Assembly (NCBI GenBank): GCA_030144965.1
Contig: JAMPUU010000012.1
Span: 434,001-498,000 of the forward strand
DNA: 64,000 nucleotides
Origin: Nitrospira sp. BO4
Lineage (GTDB): Bacteria; Nitrospirota; Nitrospiria; Nitrospirales; Nitrospiraceae
Direction of reading: 5' to 3'
Program-made: the position numbers and the translations under genes
Notes under the pieces: generated by a model
What the model was told of the DNA's origin: nothing
Seen by the model: the letters and a program-made list of their open reading frames with translations, nothing else
The model's database searches: none
Shown here: in pieces, positions 1 to 9,273 of the stretch
Layout: every line of letters starts with the position of its first letter
How positions within the stretch are numbered: position 1 is the first letter of the stretch

Positions 1-133
1 GCAAGCCGCGCGAAGGGCTCGATCCGACACCGATAATGTTGAGACCTCCGCCATCGGTCATCTCCGCCACGATCGCGCAGATCTTCGTGGTTCCGATGTC
101 GAGCCCGACCAGAATTTGATCCCGTTTTGGCAC
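1..133 (-). CDS. ftsA: Cell division protein FtsA, N-terminal fragment cut by window edge
   Basis: Only the first 44 or so codons lie in the window. The translation begins MPKRDQILVGLDIGTTKICA, which contains the actin-fold phosphate-1 motif (DIGTTK) typical of FtsA. FtsA is an actin-like ATPase that tethers FtsZ to the membrane and recruits later divisome proteins. The start I prefer is GTG at 133, preceded by the purine-rich GAAGGGGGG of the ftsQ 3' end. An in-frame GTG at 142 would give a 4-nt GTGA overlap with ftsQ. Position directly downstream of ftsQ is the canonical dcw order. Identity is secure from context plus motif; nothing can be said about the C-terminal amphipathic helix. Confidence 0.9.
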   Translation of the reverse strand, partial: MPKRDQILVGLDIGTTKICAIVAEMTDGGGLNIIGVGSSPSRGL

Positions 134-138
134 CGCAA

Positions 139-996
139 TCACCCCCCTTCGCGTACGATGATCCGGTTCTCGTACCGCAGATCCACTTCGTGTGCTCCGT
201 GCCCATGTCCATCAAAGTTCAGCGTTTTCAGCGTCGGTTTGACGCGTTGGAACCGCTCCCACTGCTCCCCGATCGCTTCCTGCCCAAATTGGAATCGGAC
301 TCCCTGGACAAGGGCCACTAGATTCGACGGGTTTCCCGCGTGTACTTGTAGCCGGCCATCGAGGGTTCTCCCGACCACTCTGGCGAGCTCGACGCCGGAC
401 ACAATGGCATGTCGTACCGCCTGCGTTCCTTGCAGCAGCCCTTGCAGATCGATTCCCGTGACGAGAGGCAACGCGTCATCGTCGGTCTGACCGAGCCGGG
501 AAAGCACATGCCCCTCGTCATCGCTCAGAAAGTTCTGTGACTCGGCACGTACGATCGCCGCAGGCTTTCGTTCGACTACCGAGATCCGCAACTCATGAAG
601 GGGAACACGGGTCACTTCAGCCGTTTTGACCCACGGATGAGATTCGACCTGTTCCTTGATGGCCGTCGTGACGATCAGGTGGAGCGGCGTCCCAGGTTTT
701 ACCTTTGCAAGATCGAGCACTTTCTGTTTATCGATATGGTGCGCTCCCTCGACTGTGATCGTCGTGATCTCCAACAGATGTTGGAACGCCGGTCCGGTGT
801 GTTTGACGCCCATCACGATGAGCCATGTCCCGAGCGCTATCGCGGTCGCCACGCCGGCCCAACGAACGAGGGCCTTCCGTCTGGCGGCGTTCGCTCGTCC
901 GGCTTCCTTCACGGCTTTCTCCCCTTGCGGATCCTTCCACTGATTCTTTCGGGGAACTGCATCCCCCGTCCGCCGTTTCTTCAAGAAGAATCGCAT
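139..996 (-). CDS. ftsQ: Cell division protein FtsQ
   Basis: Bitopic divisome protein of about 285 aa: a basic cytoplasmic N-terminus, one membrane segment (around WAGVATAIALGTWLIVMGV), then a periplasmic POTRA domain beginning near ITTITVEGAHHIDKQKVLDL and the FtsQ beta domain. In the family it links FtsK to FtsL/FtsB and regulates septal peptidoglycan synthesis. The ATG at 996 (MRFFLKKRR) overlaps the ddl stop codon as TGATG, which favours it over an in-frame start 33 nt upstream. It lies between ddl and ftsA, the canonical dcw position. Sequence similarity in this family is low, so the call rests on topology, the POTRA signature and synteny together. Confidence 0.92.
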   Translation of the reverse strand: MRFFLKKRRTGDAVPRKNQWKDPQGEKAVKEAGRANAARRKALVRWAGVATAIALGTWLIVMGVKHTGPAFQHLLEITTITVEGAHHIDKQKVLDLAKVKPGTPLHLIVTTAIKEQVESHPWVKTAEVTRVPLHELRISVVERKPAAIVRAESQNFLSDDEGHVLSRLGQTDDDALPLVTGIDLQGLLQGTQAVRHAIVSGVELARVVGRTLDGRLQVHAGNPSNLVALVQGVRFQFGQEAIGEQWERFQRVKPTLKTLNFDGHGHGAHEVDLRYENRIIVREGG

Positions 997-1985
997 CACG
1001 CTGACTCCCGATTGACAGCTTGTGCACACCGAGCCGCGCGATCGAGCGCCGACTGCAGAATTCGCTCAACCAACGTGTCGTACCCGATTCCTACTTGAGC
1101 TGCGGCCATCGGCAGCAGACTGGTTTCTGTCATGCCGGGCACGGTGTTGATTTCCAGGACATAGGGACGGCCTCTCGGAGTGATTCGAAAATCCACGCGG
1201 GCAGCCCCCTCGCAGCCCAACACGTCGTAGGTTCGGCTCGCCAATTCACTGACTCGCCGAAGCACCTTGGGAGGAAATGGAGCAGGACAGAGGTACCGGG
1301 TCCTGCCCTTCTGATACTTGGCCGAGAAATCGTAAAAACCCTCGGGCGCCACGATTTCAATCGGCGGGAGCACGGTCGAGCCGCCCGTCGCCGTCCCAAG
1401 GATGGAAACGGCCGCTTCATGCCCCGGAATATAGCTTTCGACCATCACCTCCGGGTCATAACGATGCGCCAGTGCGAGCGCCTCCTTCCATTGACCCGTA
1501 CGACGCACAATCGTAACCCCGATGGTAGAGCCCTGAGATACCGGCTTGACGACGACGGGTAATTCGAGTCGTGCCTCCTGTAGAATCTTCGACAGTGACG
1601 GTCTGTCATCTTCCCGTACGACTGTTCCGGCAGCAACCGGAACGCCATGCGCAGCCAATAACGTTTTGGTGATCGCCTTATGCATTCCCACGGCGCTCGC
1701 CCGTACGCCGGACCCTGTGTACGGAATACCGAGTGTCTCGAGAAACCCTTGGACTGTTCCGTCTTCACCCCCCGGTCCATGCAGCGAGAGAAAGGCAATG
1801 GCCACCTTCTGATTCTCCAAATCCCGATGGAGACGATCGGTGACGTCGATGGGCACCGCATCGTACCCACGGCGGATCAGCGACTGATGGACGGCCCGGC
1901 CGGTTTTCAGAGAGATCTCCCGCTCCGAAGATTGTCCCCCCATCAGCACACCGATTCGCGCATCTGTCATTCGACCAGTCGGCAT
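996..1985 (-). CDS. ddl: D-alanine--D-alanine ligase
   Basis: ATP-grasp ligase of 329 aa that joins two D-Ala molecules in the cytoplasm to supply the dipeptide used by MurF. Visible signatures: the N-terminal GVLMGGQSSEREISLKTG loop, the LHGPGGEDGTVQGFLE segment, the GSTIGVTIV ATP-binding stretch, and the C-terminal metal-binding and oxyanion segment EINTVPGMTETSLLP. The ATG at 1985 has GAGAGGG about seven bases upstream. A TTG at 1991 and an ATG at 1970 (MTDARIGVLMGG) are alternatives. It sits between murB and ftsQ and its stop overlaps the ftsQ start. Length is a little longer than E. coli DdlB (306 aa). Confidence 0.96.
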   Translation of the reverse strand: MPTGRMTDARIGVLMGGQSSEREISLKTGRAVHQSLIRRGYDAVPIDVTDRLHRDLENQKVAIAFLSLHGPGGEDGTVQGFLETLGIPYTGSGVRASAVGMHKAITKTLLAAHGVPVAAGTVVREDDRPSLSKILQEARLELPVVVKPVSQGSTIGVTIVRRTGQWKEALALAHRYDPEVMVESYIPGHEAAVSILGTATGGSTVLPPIEIVAPEGFYDFSAKYQKGRTRYLCPAPFPPKVLRRVSELASRTYDVLGCEGAARVDFRITPRGRPYVLEINTVPGMTETSLLPMAAAQVGIGYDTLVERILQSALDRAARCAQAVNRESA

Positions 1986-2000
1986 CGACAATCCCTCTCT

Positions 2001-2942
2001 TTAAGCTTGCCCTACCAGTTTCAACTCCAATTCCAACTTGACCCCGGTCTTGCGAGCGACTTGAGCGCGCACCTTCCTGATGAGCGACAGCACATCACCG
2101 GCGCTGGCGTGGCCTTGGTTCACGATGAAGTTGGCATGCTTCGTCGAGACACATGCATCGCCGACCGACGCTCCCTTAAGCCCTGCCGCTTCGACGACTC
2201 GCCCCGCTGAATCGTTCGTCGGATTCTTGAATACACAGCCGGCGCTCGGCAGCGTGAGCGGCTGGGTATCGCGGCGATAGCGCAGATAATCCTTCACCAC
2301 CTTTTCAATGTCCGCCCGCACCCCCGGCGTCAGCTGAAGCCAGACTCCGACTACGATGCCCGGTGGTAATGTCGCCCGGCGATACCCAAATTCGATCGTT
2401 CTGGCCTCACAATCGATGCGCGTGCCGTTCGGCGATATGATCCGGACTGCTTTCACCGAGTCCTTCATTTCGCCAAGCCTCGTTCCCGCATTCATGACCA
2501 CACAGCCCGCCACACTTCCCGGTATACCGGCAGCCCACTCCAATCCCGCCAAAGACCGGCGGATGGCATAACCGATGAGTGTCGGCATTCCGACACCTCC
2601 CTCGGCGTACAACACAGACCCTGGTTCTTCTGTGATGGCGCGTAACTTTTCCAAACCGACCACCACACCTCGAATCCCTTTGTCGCGAACGAGGAGGTTG
2701 GTGCCGCCCAACACAAAGATCGGAAGCTTCTGTTCATTCGCCTGCCTGGCAAGCCGGACGACATCCTCCACGTCGGCCGGCAGAACCAAGACGTCGGCCG
2801 GGCCGCCGATGCGGAACGATGTGTAGTCCTTAAGGGGTGCATTGAAGCGAACCGTCCCTCGCAGGCCGACCACCGCCGACCGTAATCTGTGTTCGGCATA
2901 TCTCGGTCGCGCCTTTGACTCATGTTGCAGACTTTGGGACAT
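2001..2942 (-). CDS. murB: UDP-N-acetylenolpyruvoylglucosamine reductase MurB
   Basis: FAD enzyme of 313 aa that reduces UDP-GlcNAc-enolpyruvate to UDP-MurNAc with NADPH in the cytoplasm. The FAD domain carries SFRIGGPADVLVLP, GGTNLLVRDKG and EWAAGIPGSVAG. The C-terminal substrate domain has LPSAGCVFKNP with the proton-donor Ser (type I/II family pattern), then AGLKGASVGDACVSTKHANF and a terminal NQGHASAGDVLSLI. It begins 9 nt downstream of the murC stop and its end precedes ddl by 15 nt, so it is clearly part of the same transcript. Length is typical of the shorter, type II-like MurB. Confidence 0.96.
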   Translation of the reverse strand: MSQSLQHESKARPRYAEHRLRSAVVGLRGTVRFNAPLKDYTSFRIGGPADVLVLPADVEDVVRLARQANEQKLPIFVLGGTNLLVRDKGIRGVVVGLEKLRAITEEPGSVLYAEGGVGMPTLIGYAIRRSLAGLEWAAGIPGSVAGCVVMNAGTRLGEMKDSVKAVRIISPNGTRIDCEARTIEFGYRRATLPPGIVVGVWLQLTPGVRADIEKVVKDYLRYRRDTQPLTLPSAGCVFKNPTNDSAGRVVEAAGLKGASVGDACVSTKHANFIVNQGHASAGDVLSLIRKVRAQVARKTGVKLELELKLVGQA

Positions 2943-2951
2943 CTTGGGCCA

Positions 2952-4442
2952 TCACGTGGACTCAAGGCGGGAGAGAATTCCGGTTCCCGCTTTCCAAATA
3001 TCACCCGCCCCCAACGTCAAGACGAGATCACCAGGCCTCAGGTAAGGCAACACCTGATCCGGCAGCGTTTCTTTCCGCTCGATAAAGGTCACCGATGGAT
3101 GGCCCGCTGATTTGATCGTTTCAGCAAGGGCCGCGCCGGACACTCCCGGAATCGGTTGTTCACCCGCCGGATAAATGTCGGTCAAGAACAAGGCATCGGC
3201 GTGATCAAAGGCATGAGCGAACTCTCCGATACAATCCCGTGTCCGGCTGTATCGATGTGGTTGGAACAGAACGACCAATCGGCGGTTCCAGCCCTGCTTG
3301 GCGGCGGCGAGGGTCGCCTTCACCTCCGTGGGGTGATGACCATAATCGTCGACCACCATGATCCCACCGGTTTCGCCGCGCAGATGAAAGCGCCGTTCGA
3401 CGCCGGTGAAGGCCGCCAGCCCTTTGCGGATCAGATCGACCGGAACCTCTAGTTCCATGCCGATAGCGATTGCGACAAGGGCATTCGACACGTTATGAAT
3501 GCCGGGGACGGTCAACCGGAAAGGGCCGAGGTTTTTCCCTCGGAAGTACGCACGAAACTCGGCGCCCCATTGCTTAAGGCTGACGTCCGTTGCCTTGAAA
3601 TCTGGCGCCACCCCGTCCCGATCGAACAGTCCGTAGGTGTGATAGCGCTTCACGATGCGGGGAAACAGCCCGCGGAGATGATCGTCATCGGCACACAACA
3701 CCGCCAATCCATAAAAGGGGATCTTGTTGATGAACTCCAAGAAACTCTCGTTGATTCGCTCCATCGAGCCATAGTGATCAAGGTGCTCACGGTCCAGATT
3801 TGTCACGGCGACGATCGTCGGAGACAGCCGAAGAAACGATCCATCGCTTTCATCCGCTTCCGCCACAAGCAAGTCGCCTCGTCCAAGCCGCGCATGGCTG
3901 CCCAACGCGTTGACCTTGCCGCCGATCACCATTGTGGGGTCGAGGCCGCCCTGCGCCAATACGTTCGCGACCATCGAGGTCGTCGTCGTCTTACCATGGG
4001 CGCCGGCGATGGCCACTCCGAACTTCAGGCGCATCAGTTCCGCCAGCATCTCTGCCCGTGGAATCACTGGAATCTGCTTGGCCTTCGCGGCCACCACCTC
4101 GGGATTACTCGCTGCCACGGCGGACGAAATGACGACGACTTGCGCTTCCCCCACGTTCGATTCTTGATGACCGATGAAAACTTTTCCGCCGAGCTCTTCC
4201 AGTCGCCTTGTCGTCTCAGAGACGTGCAGATCCGAGCCGGTCACTTTGTACCCCATCGTCAGGAGGACTTCCGCGATCCCGCTCATACCGGCCCCCCCGA
4301 TTCCAACGAGATGAATCTGCTGTGTCTTACGAAAAAGCGTCATATGATTCACCCGTTGTCGTCTCGTTACACTCTGTGTCCTGGTGCCTTGTGCCCCAAC
4401 AACACTAGCCTCCGGCCGCTCCAATAGATCGGTTGATGTCAT
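2952..4442 (-). CDS. murC: UDP-N-acetylmuramate--L-alanine ligase MurC
   Basis: Mur ligase adding L-Ala to UDP-MurNAc. Order of motifs: Rossmann HLVGIGGAGMSGIAEVL, ATP P-loop AGAHGKTTTTSMVA, the middle-domain ADESDGSFL and NLDREHLDHYG, then the C-terminal VVDDYGHHPTEV and LFQPHRYSRT. Two starts are plausible. The ATG at 4442 has a GGGAG six bases upstream but overlaps murG by 38 nt and adds a 33-residue low-complexity leader. The ATG at 4343 (MTLFRKTQQIH) matches the usual MurC N-terminus but has a weak ribosome binding site. Function is certain; the start is not. Confidence 0.95.
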   Translation of the reverse strand: MTSTDLLERPEASVVGAQGTRTQSVTRRQRVNHMTLFRKTQQIHLVGIGGAGMSGIAEVLLTMGYKVTGSDLHVSETTRRLEELGGKVFIGHQESNVGEAQVVVISSAVAASNPEVVAAKAKQIPVIPRAEMLAELMRLKFGVAIAGAHGKTTTTSMVANVLAQGGLDPTMVIGGKVNALGSHARLGRGDLLVAEADESDGSFLRLSPTIVAVTNLDREHLDHYGSMERINESFLEFINKIPFYGLAVLCADDDHLRGLFPRIVKRYHTYGLFDRDGVAPDFKATDVSLKQWGAEFRAYFRGKNLGPFRLTVPGIHNVSNALVAIAIGMELEVPVDLIRKGLAAFTGVERRFHLRGETGGIMVVDDYGHHPTEVKATLAAAKQGWNRRLVVLFQPHRYSRTRDCIGEFAHAFDHADALFLTDIYPAGEQPIPGVSGAALAETIKSAGHPSVTFIERKETLPDQVLPYLRPGDLVLTLGAGDIWKAGTGILSRLEST

Positions 4443-5529
4443 GTGTCACTCCCATCAGCGCGTAACATTCACTGACGATCACTTTGCCGGCATCGATTCG
4501 TCGCATCTCCAAACTTTTGCGTTGCATCCTCTCCAACTGTTGCGGGTCCGATAGGACGGCTCCGATCGTCTCGCTCAATTTCATCCCGGTCAGCTCCGCC
4601 TGAGGAAGCACAATGGCTCCCCCAGCCGCTTCCATCGCCCGAGCATTCTTCATCTGGTGATCATAAATCGCCGTGGGTAACGGAATCAGAATCGCGGCCT
4701 TGCCACAGGCGGTCAGTTCGGCGATGGTCATCGCACCCGCACGAGCCACCACCAAATCGGCGGTGCGCAGAACAGCGGGCATGTCATAAAGAAATGGGAC
4801 CACCGTGGCTTGTACCCCCTGGATTCGGTAAGCCTCGCTGACTCGTTCACAATCTCCTTCCCCGGTTTGATGCGTGATAGAGAGGCCGGGGAAACGGTTC
4901 TTCAATTGAGACAAGCCCTCCATCACCGCGGTATTGATGGCCCTCGCGCCTTGGCTTCCTCCGAAAATCAGCAAGTGCCGGCTAGCCTGCTCGGTTGCTT
5001 GATCACGGAGGTCTGATTGCGCCAGGAACTCTTGTCGGATCGGCGTCCCAACCACACGCACTTTTTGAGAATCAAAGGAGGTCCCGGCCGATTCAAACGC
5101 CAAAAAGATCCGCTGTGCAAACGGAGCCACGACTTTGTTGGCCAAGCCGGGATACGCATTTGGCTCCAGAATCACCCGAGGAACCCTTTTCAAGACAGCG
5201 GCTGCCAACATGCTTGGACTCGTATAGCCTCCCACACCGATCACGAGATTCGCCTGCCGACTTCTCAGAATTTCACACGACTGCCAGATCCCGATGGGGA
5301 CGGACAACACACCGCGAATGATATCCAGCAATCCCTTCCCCATCACCGGCTTGGCCGTGATCAGCGCCAATTCAAATCCCTCATGAGCGAGCACCCGAGT
5401 CTCAATTCCCCGCGCGGTTCCGACAAAGAGAATCTTTGTGGAAGAATCCCGATGTAAAAACTCCCGCGCCAGCGCGACGGCTGGATAGAGATGCCCGCCG
5501 GTCCCCCCTGCGGCGATTACGATCGTCAT
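4405..5529 (-). CDS. murG: Lipid II synthase glycosyltransferase MurG
   Basis: GT28 glycosyltransferase of 374 aa that transfers GlcNAc from UDP-GlcNAc to lipid I at the inner membrane face, forming lipid II. The N-terminus MTIVIAAGGTGGHLYPAVAL carries the glycine-rich lipid-binding loop. Further signatures are VGVGGYTSPS, LIFGGSQGARAIN and the donor-site segment VVARAGAMTIAELTACGKAAILIPLP. The ATG at 5529 overlaps the ftsW stop as ATGA. The same reading frame stays open far upstream (to about 6744), but that part is an out-of-frame reading of ftsW and not a fusion domain. Confidence 0.97.
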   Translation of the reverse strand: MTIVIAAGGTGGHLYPAVALAREFLHRDSSTKILFVGTARGIETRVLAHEGFELALITAKPVMGKGLLDIIRGVLSVPIGIWQSCEILRSRQANLVIGVGGYTSPSMLAAAVLKRVPRVILEPNAYPGLANKVVAPFAQRIFLAFESAGTSFDSQKVRVVGTPIRQEFLAQSDLRDQATEQASRHLLIFGGSQGARAINTAVMEGLSQLKNRFPGLSITHQTGEGDCERVSEAYRIQGVQATVVPFLYDMPAVLRTADLVVARAGAMTIAELTACGKAAILIPLPTAIYDHQMKNARAMEAAGGAIVLPQAELTGMKLSETIGAVLSDPQQLERMQRKSLEMRRIDAGKVIVSECYALMGVTHDINRSIGAAGG

Positions 5530-6731
5530 CGTCGATTCGACCAACCACGCCCACCCCGAGGTCTCATCTCTTCTCGTCCGGCCTGCCGATCCCTTGAGAT
5601 GTTCAGCAAGATCCCCACACCGGCCAGGCTCATGACCAACGAAGAACCGCCATAACTGACGAAGGGCAACGTGAGTCCCTTCGTCGGCAACAACCCCGTC
5701 ACCACGCAGGCATTGACCAACGCCTGGGTGCCGATAAGCGTCGTGATACCGATCCCAAGGTAGCGCCCGAACGGGATACGCGCCCGGGTGGAGATCTGAA
5801 ATCCGCGGACGACAAACAGTATGAACAAAAGAATGATGATGCCCGTCCCGGCAAAGCCCAGTTCCTCGCCCACAAGCGCCAACACAAAGTCTGTGTGCGC
5901 TTCGGGGAGAAAGAACAGTTTCTGCTTGCTTTCTCCCAACCCGACACCGAACAGTCCTCCGCTTCCAAATGCCAAGAACGATTGGGTAATTTGGAATCCC
6001 GTATCCGACGCATCTTTCCACGGTTCCAGGAACGCCATGAGCCGCTGGCGCCGATAGCTGGAGCTCAGGACAAGCACCAAACCGATCGGCACGGCACAGA
6101 GCGCCAACGTCGAGAGGTGAGACAGACGCGCACCGCCGACGAACAAGAGGCCGCCTGTCACAAGCCCCAGGACCACTACCGTCCCCATATCCGGTTCCAA
6201 GAGGATCAGCCCGCTGAGAACGCCGATCACCAGAAGCGCCGGCAGCAACCCGGTCGAAAAGGATTGGAGCCGATCCTCCTTTCTTGCCAGATATGCTGCG
6301 AGATAGATCACACCGATCAATTTCACCATTTCGGCCGGCTGAATCGAAATAGGCCCCAGCCTCAGCCAACGCCGGGCTCCTTTCGCTGCGACACCGATCG
6401 ATGGAATCAATACGATGATCAGCAACGCCGTGACGAGACCCAGGAGCGGAAGAGACAGCCGTTTCCACCAGATGTAATCGACACGGGATGCCACGTGCAG
6501 CAGCATCAACCCGAACACCAGCCAGGCGAGTTGCCGTTTGAGGTAGTACCAGGAATCGTGGAATCGATTGCCCGCCACCACCGCGCTCGCGCTGAACACC
6601 ATCACGAGGCCGACAAACGCCAGGATGAGCGTCACGAACAGCAAGAGGTGATCCATACCGACCCGCTTTGACGCCTGCGGAGCGGCGGTAGACCACGGCA
6701 ATGCCAGGGTCCCTGCAGATCTCTGTGACAT
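5526..6731 (-). CDS. ftsW: SEDS glycosyltransferase FtsW
   Basis: Polytopic SEDS peptidoglycan glycosyltransferase of about 401 aa, the septal partner of FtsI. Visible are about ten hydrophobic segments and the family signatures MVFSASAVVAGNRFHDSWYYLKRQLAW, GARRWLRLGPISIQPAEMVKL, LILLEPDMGTVVVL and the loop EAHTDFVLALVGEELGF. The C-terminal FVSYGGSSLVMSLAGVGILL is also typical. The ATG at 6731 lacks a close ribosome binding site; an internal ATG at 6656 (MDHLLLFVT) is an alternative. It sits between murD and murG with a 4-nt overlap to murG. FtsW rather than RodA is preferred because of its place in the dcw cluster. Confidence 0.95.
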   Translation of the reverse strand: MSQRSAGTLALPWSTAAPQASKRVGMDHLLLFVTLILAFVGLVMVFSASAVVAGNRFHDSWYYLKRQLAWLVFGLMLLHVASRVDYIWWKRLSLPLLGLVTALLIIVLIPSIGVAAKGARRWLRLGPISIQPAEMVKLIGVIYLAAYLARKEDRLQSFSTGLLPALLVIGVLSGLILLEPDMGTVVVLGLVTGGLLFVGGARLSHLSTLALCAVPIGLVLVLSSSYRRQRLMAFLEPWKDASDTGFQITQSFLAFGSGGLFGVGLGESKQKLFFLPEAHTDFVLALVGEELGFAGTGIIILLFILFVVRGFQISTRARIPFGRYLGIGITTLIGTQALVNACVVTGLLPTKGLTLPFVSYGGSSLVMSLAGVGILLNISRDRQAGREEMRPRGGRGWSNRR

Positions 6732-6767
6732 CGTGCGGTGTCAACGCTCCTCTGCCTTGCCGTCGGT

Positions 6768-8183
6768 TTACGCCGGCAAGGATTCCACGAGGGCCTTAAA
6801 CTGACGCCCTCGATCCTGGTAATCCGCAAACATGTCGAAACTCGCGCAGGCCGGTGATAGAAGCACTACGTCACCTGCGTCCGCTCCCGATGCCGCCGAT
6901 TCGACGGCGTCACGCAAGGAGCTTGCTCGCTCGATCCCTTGATACCCCTTCATCGCATTCGCAATCAGCGGAGCCGCCTCGCCGATCAGAAGCAGTCGCT
7001 TCACTCGCTGACGGATTGCAGGAACGAGCCGGGAGAAGTCTCCCCCCTTGTCGCGGCCACCGGCGATGAGCCAGATCGGCTGATCGATGCTCTCTAACGC
7101 CTTGAGCGTGGCATCCACGTTGGTTCCTTTGGAGTCGTTGATGAACCGTACGCCTCGTCGCTCCCGAACGACTTCCAACGCGTGCTCCAATCCGGGGAAG
7201 TCCTTGAGCGCCTGACGAATGATACTGAGAGGACATCCGCTCAGCAGGGCATAGGTTGCGGCCACCATCGCGTTCTCGATGTTGTGATTGCCGATAATCT
7301 TGATCTCGCTCCGTCCGCATACTTCCTGAGTCCGCCCCTCGATGGTGATCATGATGCGATCGCGATCAAGATATGCCCCACCGGCCAGTTCGTGAGGCAA
7401 CGAGTGGGTCCTCGTGAACCCCAGCGTGCGAGCCCTCACGTTCCGCCGTAATGGAGCGACTCGTGGATCGTCCAGGTTGAAGAGGGCGTAATCCGACGCA
7501 GTTTGGTTCTCGAAAATCCGGTTCTTGGCGGCGACATATTCGTCGATCGACCCATAACGATCCTGATGGTCCACGGTCACATTGAGAATCCCGGCGATCC
7601 ATGGATGGAACTGCTCCACCGTTTCAAGCTGGAAACTGGACACCTCCACCACTAAGGCGTCGTATGGGCAGGATCGGCCGTGCTTTATGGCCTGCAAGGA
7701 TTGTAGGGCAGCTTCACTGAACGCCGTCCCAAGGTTCCCGCCGACAAAGACGCGTTTTCCGCTCTCCTGCAACATCTTCCCGATCAGCGTGACCGTCGTG
7801 CTCTTTCCGTTTGTACCGGTCAGCGCCAGGATCGGAGCGGAAAGAAACCGCGAGCCAAGATCAAGCTCACTGATGACCTTCACCCCTCGCCCACGTACCC
7901 GTTCAAGGGCCTCCATCCGATAGGGGACTCCCGGGCTGATGACAACCAATTCGGCGGTGTCGAGCGCCGATTCATAGCTGTTGCCCAGAACGAAACGGAT
8001 CGTCGCCTGGTCCAATGATCCAAGCAGACCGAGCAGCTCTCCTCTCTCCTTACGGTCAGCCACCGTGACCAGCGCGCCGGCCTCCTGCAATAAGCGGGCG
8101 GCTGCGAGGCCGCTCCGTGCAAGTCCGACAACCGTCACGTGTGCTCCTGCCAGTTGCATGGTGTCCGTCCCCACCATCCTCAT
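6768..8183 (-). CDS. murD: UDP-N-acetylmuramoyl-L-alanine--D-glutamate ligase MurD
   Basis: Mur ligase of 471 aa that adds D-Glu. Motifs in order: Rossmann [20 protein letters not shown] loop [39 protein letters not shown], the hinge [25 protein letters not shown], and the C-terminal [12 protein letters not shown] and [19 protein letters not shown], the last diagnostic for MurD. The ATG at 8183 ([13 protein letters not shown]) overlaps the mraY stop as TGATG and is preferred over a start 87 nt upstream that would overlap mraY deeply. Confidence 0.96.
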   Translation of the reverse strand: MRMVGTDTMQLAGAHVTVVGLARSGLAAARLLQEAGALVTVADRKERGELLGLLGSLDQATIRFVLGNSYESALDTAELVVISPGVPYRMEALERVRGRGVKVISELDLGSRFLSAPILALTGTNGKSTTVTLIGKMLQESGKRVFVGGNLGTAFSEAALQSLQAIKHGRSCPYDALVVEVSSFQLETVEQFHPWIAGILNVTVDHQDRYGSIDEYVAAKNRIFENQTASDYALFNLDDPRVAPLRRNVRARTLGFTRTHSLPHELAGGAYLDRDRIMITIEGRTQEVCGRSEIKIIGNHNIENAMVAATYALLSGCPLSIIRQALKDFPGLEHALEVVRERRGVRFINDSKGTNVDATLKALESIDQPIWLIAGGRDKGGDFSRLVPAIRQRVKRLLLIGEAAPLIANAMKGYQGIERASSLRDAVESAASGADAGDVVLLSPACASFDMFADYQDRGRQFKALVESLPA

Positions 8184-9259
8184 CACCTCAACTTGAGTGT
8201 GCTCAGGCTCAGCAACGCCAGAAGAATGGCGATGATCCACAGACGTACGACGACTTTGGGCTCTTCCCAACCTTTCATCTCAAAGTGGTGGTGAATCGGC
8301 GCCATGAGAAAGATCCGCTTCCCCCGGGATTTGAACGAGGCCACTTGAAAAATCACCGACACGGCTTCGATCACGAAGACACCGCCGACCATCAGCAACA
8401 ACAATTCATGCTTGCTGATCACGGCGACCGTTCCAAGGGCCGCTCCAAGCGGAAGCGACCCGACATCGCCCATAAACACCGAGGCCGGGTAGGTATTGAA
8501 CCAGAGGAACCCCAGGCTTGAGCCCAACATGGCTGCCGTAAAAACCGCCAATTCTCCCGCCCCCTCGATGTGAGGAATTAGGAGATACTCCGACATCAAT
8601 CGATGGCCGGTGACATAGGCCACGACAGTGTATGCCAATGCCGCGATCATGACCGGCCCAACGGCCAGTCCATCGAGACCGTCCGTAAGATTGACGGCAT
8701 TGGAACTGCCGACGATCACCAGGATGGCAAAGACCACGTAAAACCATCCCAAATCCGGCATGAAATTCTTGAAAAACGGCACGCTGAGCTTGGTGTTATA
8801 ACCGGGCAATGAATACAGAATCAGCGCGACGACGAGCGCAACCGCTATCTGTGCCGTAAACTTTTGCGCCGCCGACAGTCCCTTCGACTGGGCTTTGATG
8901 AATTTGAGGTAGTCATCCGCAAAACCGATGGCACAGAACCCCAACGTCGCCACAAGAACCAGCCAGATGTGGGGTCGCGAGATATCGGCCCAGAGCAACG
9001 TCGACAGAGTCACGGCAAAGATGATGAGGATTCCCCCCATCGTGGGTGTCCCGCTCTTGGCCAAATGCCGTTTCGGTCCATCGTCGCGTATTTGTTGACC
9101 CAGCTTGATCTCTTGGAGCTTTCGGATCACCCAGGGCGCGAGAATAAATGCGATCAGAAATGCAGTCACTGCGGCATAGATGATGCGAAAGCTCAGGTAG
9201 CGAAACACATTCAGAAAGGAAAATTCGGTGTGGAGCGGATAGAGCCAGATATACAGCAT
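8183..9259 (-). CDS. mraY: Phospho-N-acetylmuramoyl-pentapeptide-transferase MraY
   Basis: Polytopic transferase of 358 aa that moves phospho-MurNAc-pentapeptide from UDP to undecaprenyl phosphate, making lipid I. Seen are the conserved [23 protein letters not shown] (the Asp-Asp pair), [33 protein letters not shown] and the cytoplasmic histidine motif [16 protein letters not shown]. About ten membrane segments fit the family. It lies 14 nt downstream of the murF stop and overlaps murD by one base. Length is typical (E. coli 360 aa). Confidence 0.97.
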   Translation of the reverse strand: MLYIWLYPLHTEFSFLNVFRYLSFRIIYAAVTAFLIAFILAPWVIRKLQEIKLGQQIRDDGPKRHLAKSGTPTMGGILIIFAVTLSTLLWADISRPHIWLVLVATLGFCAIGFADDYLKFIKAQSKGLSAAQKFTAQIAVALVVALILYSLPGYNTKLSVPFFKNFMPDLGWFYVVFAILVIVGSSNAVNLTDGLDGLAVGPVMIAALAYTVVAYVTGHRLMSEYLLIPHIEGAGELAVFTAAMLGSSLGFLWFNTYPASVFMGDVGSLPLGAALGTVAVISKHELLLLMVGGVFVIEAVSVIFQVASFKSRGKRIFLMAPIHHHFEMKGWEEPKVVVRLWIIAILLALLSLSTLKLR

Positions 9260-9273
9260 AGTATGGACGATTC

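Noticed and set aside
3495..4427. 310-codon plus-strand frame
   Set aside because: Antisense to murC; no recognisable sequence.
5895..6671. 258-codon plus-strand frame
   Set aside because: Antisense to ftsW; charged low-complexity product typical of mirrored membrane-protein codons.
5530..6744. Open frame making murG look like a 779-aa fusion
   Set aside because: The upstream 400 codons are an out-of-frame reading of ftsW, with no domain; murG starts at ATG 5529 overlapping the ftsW stop.
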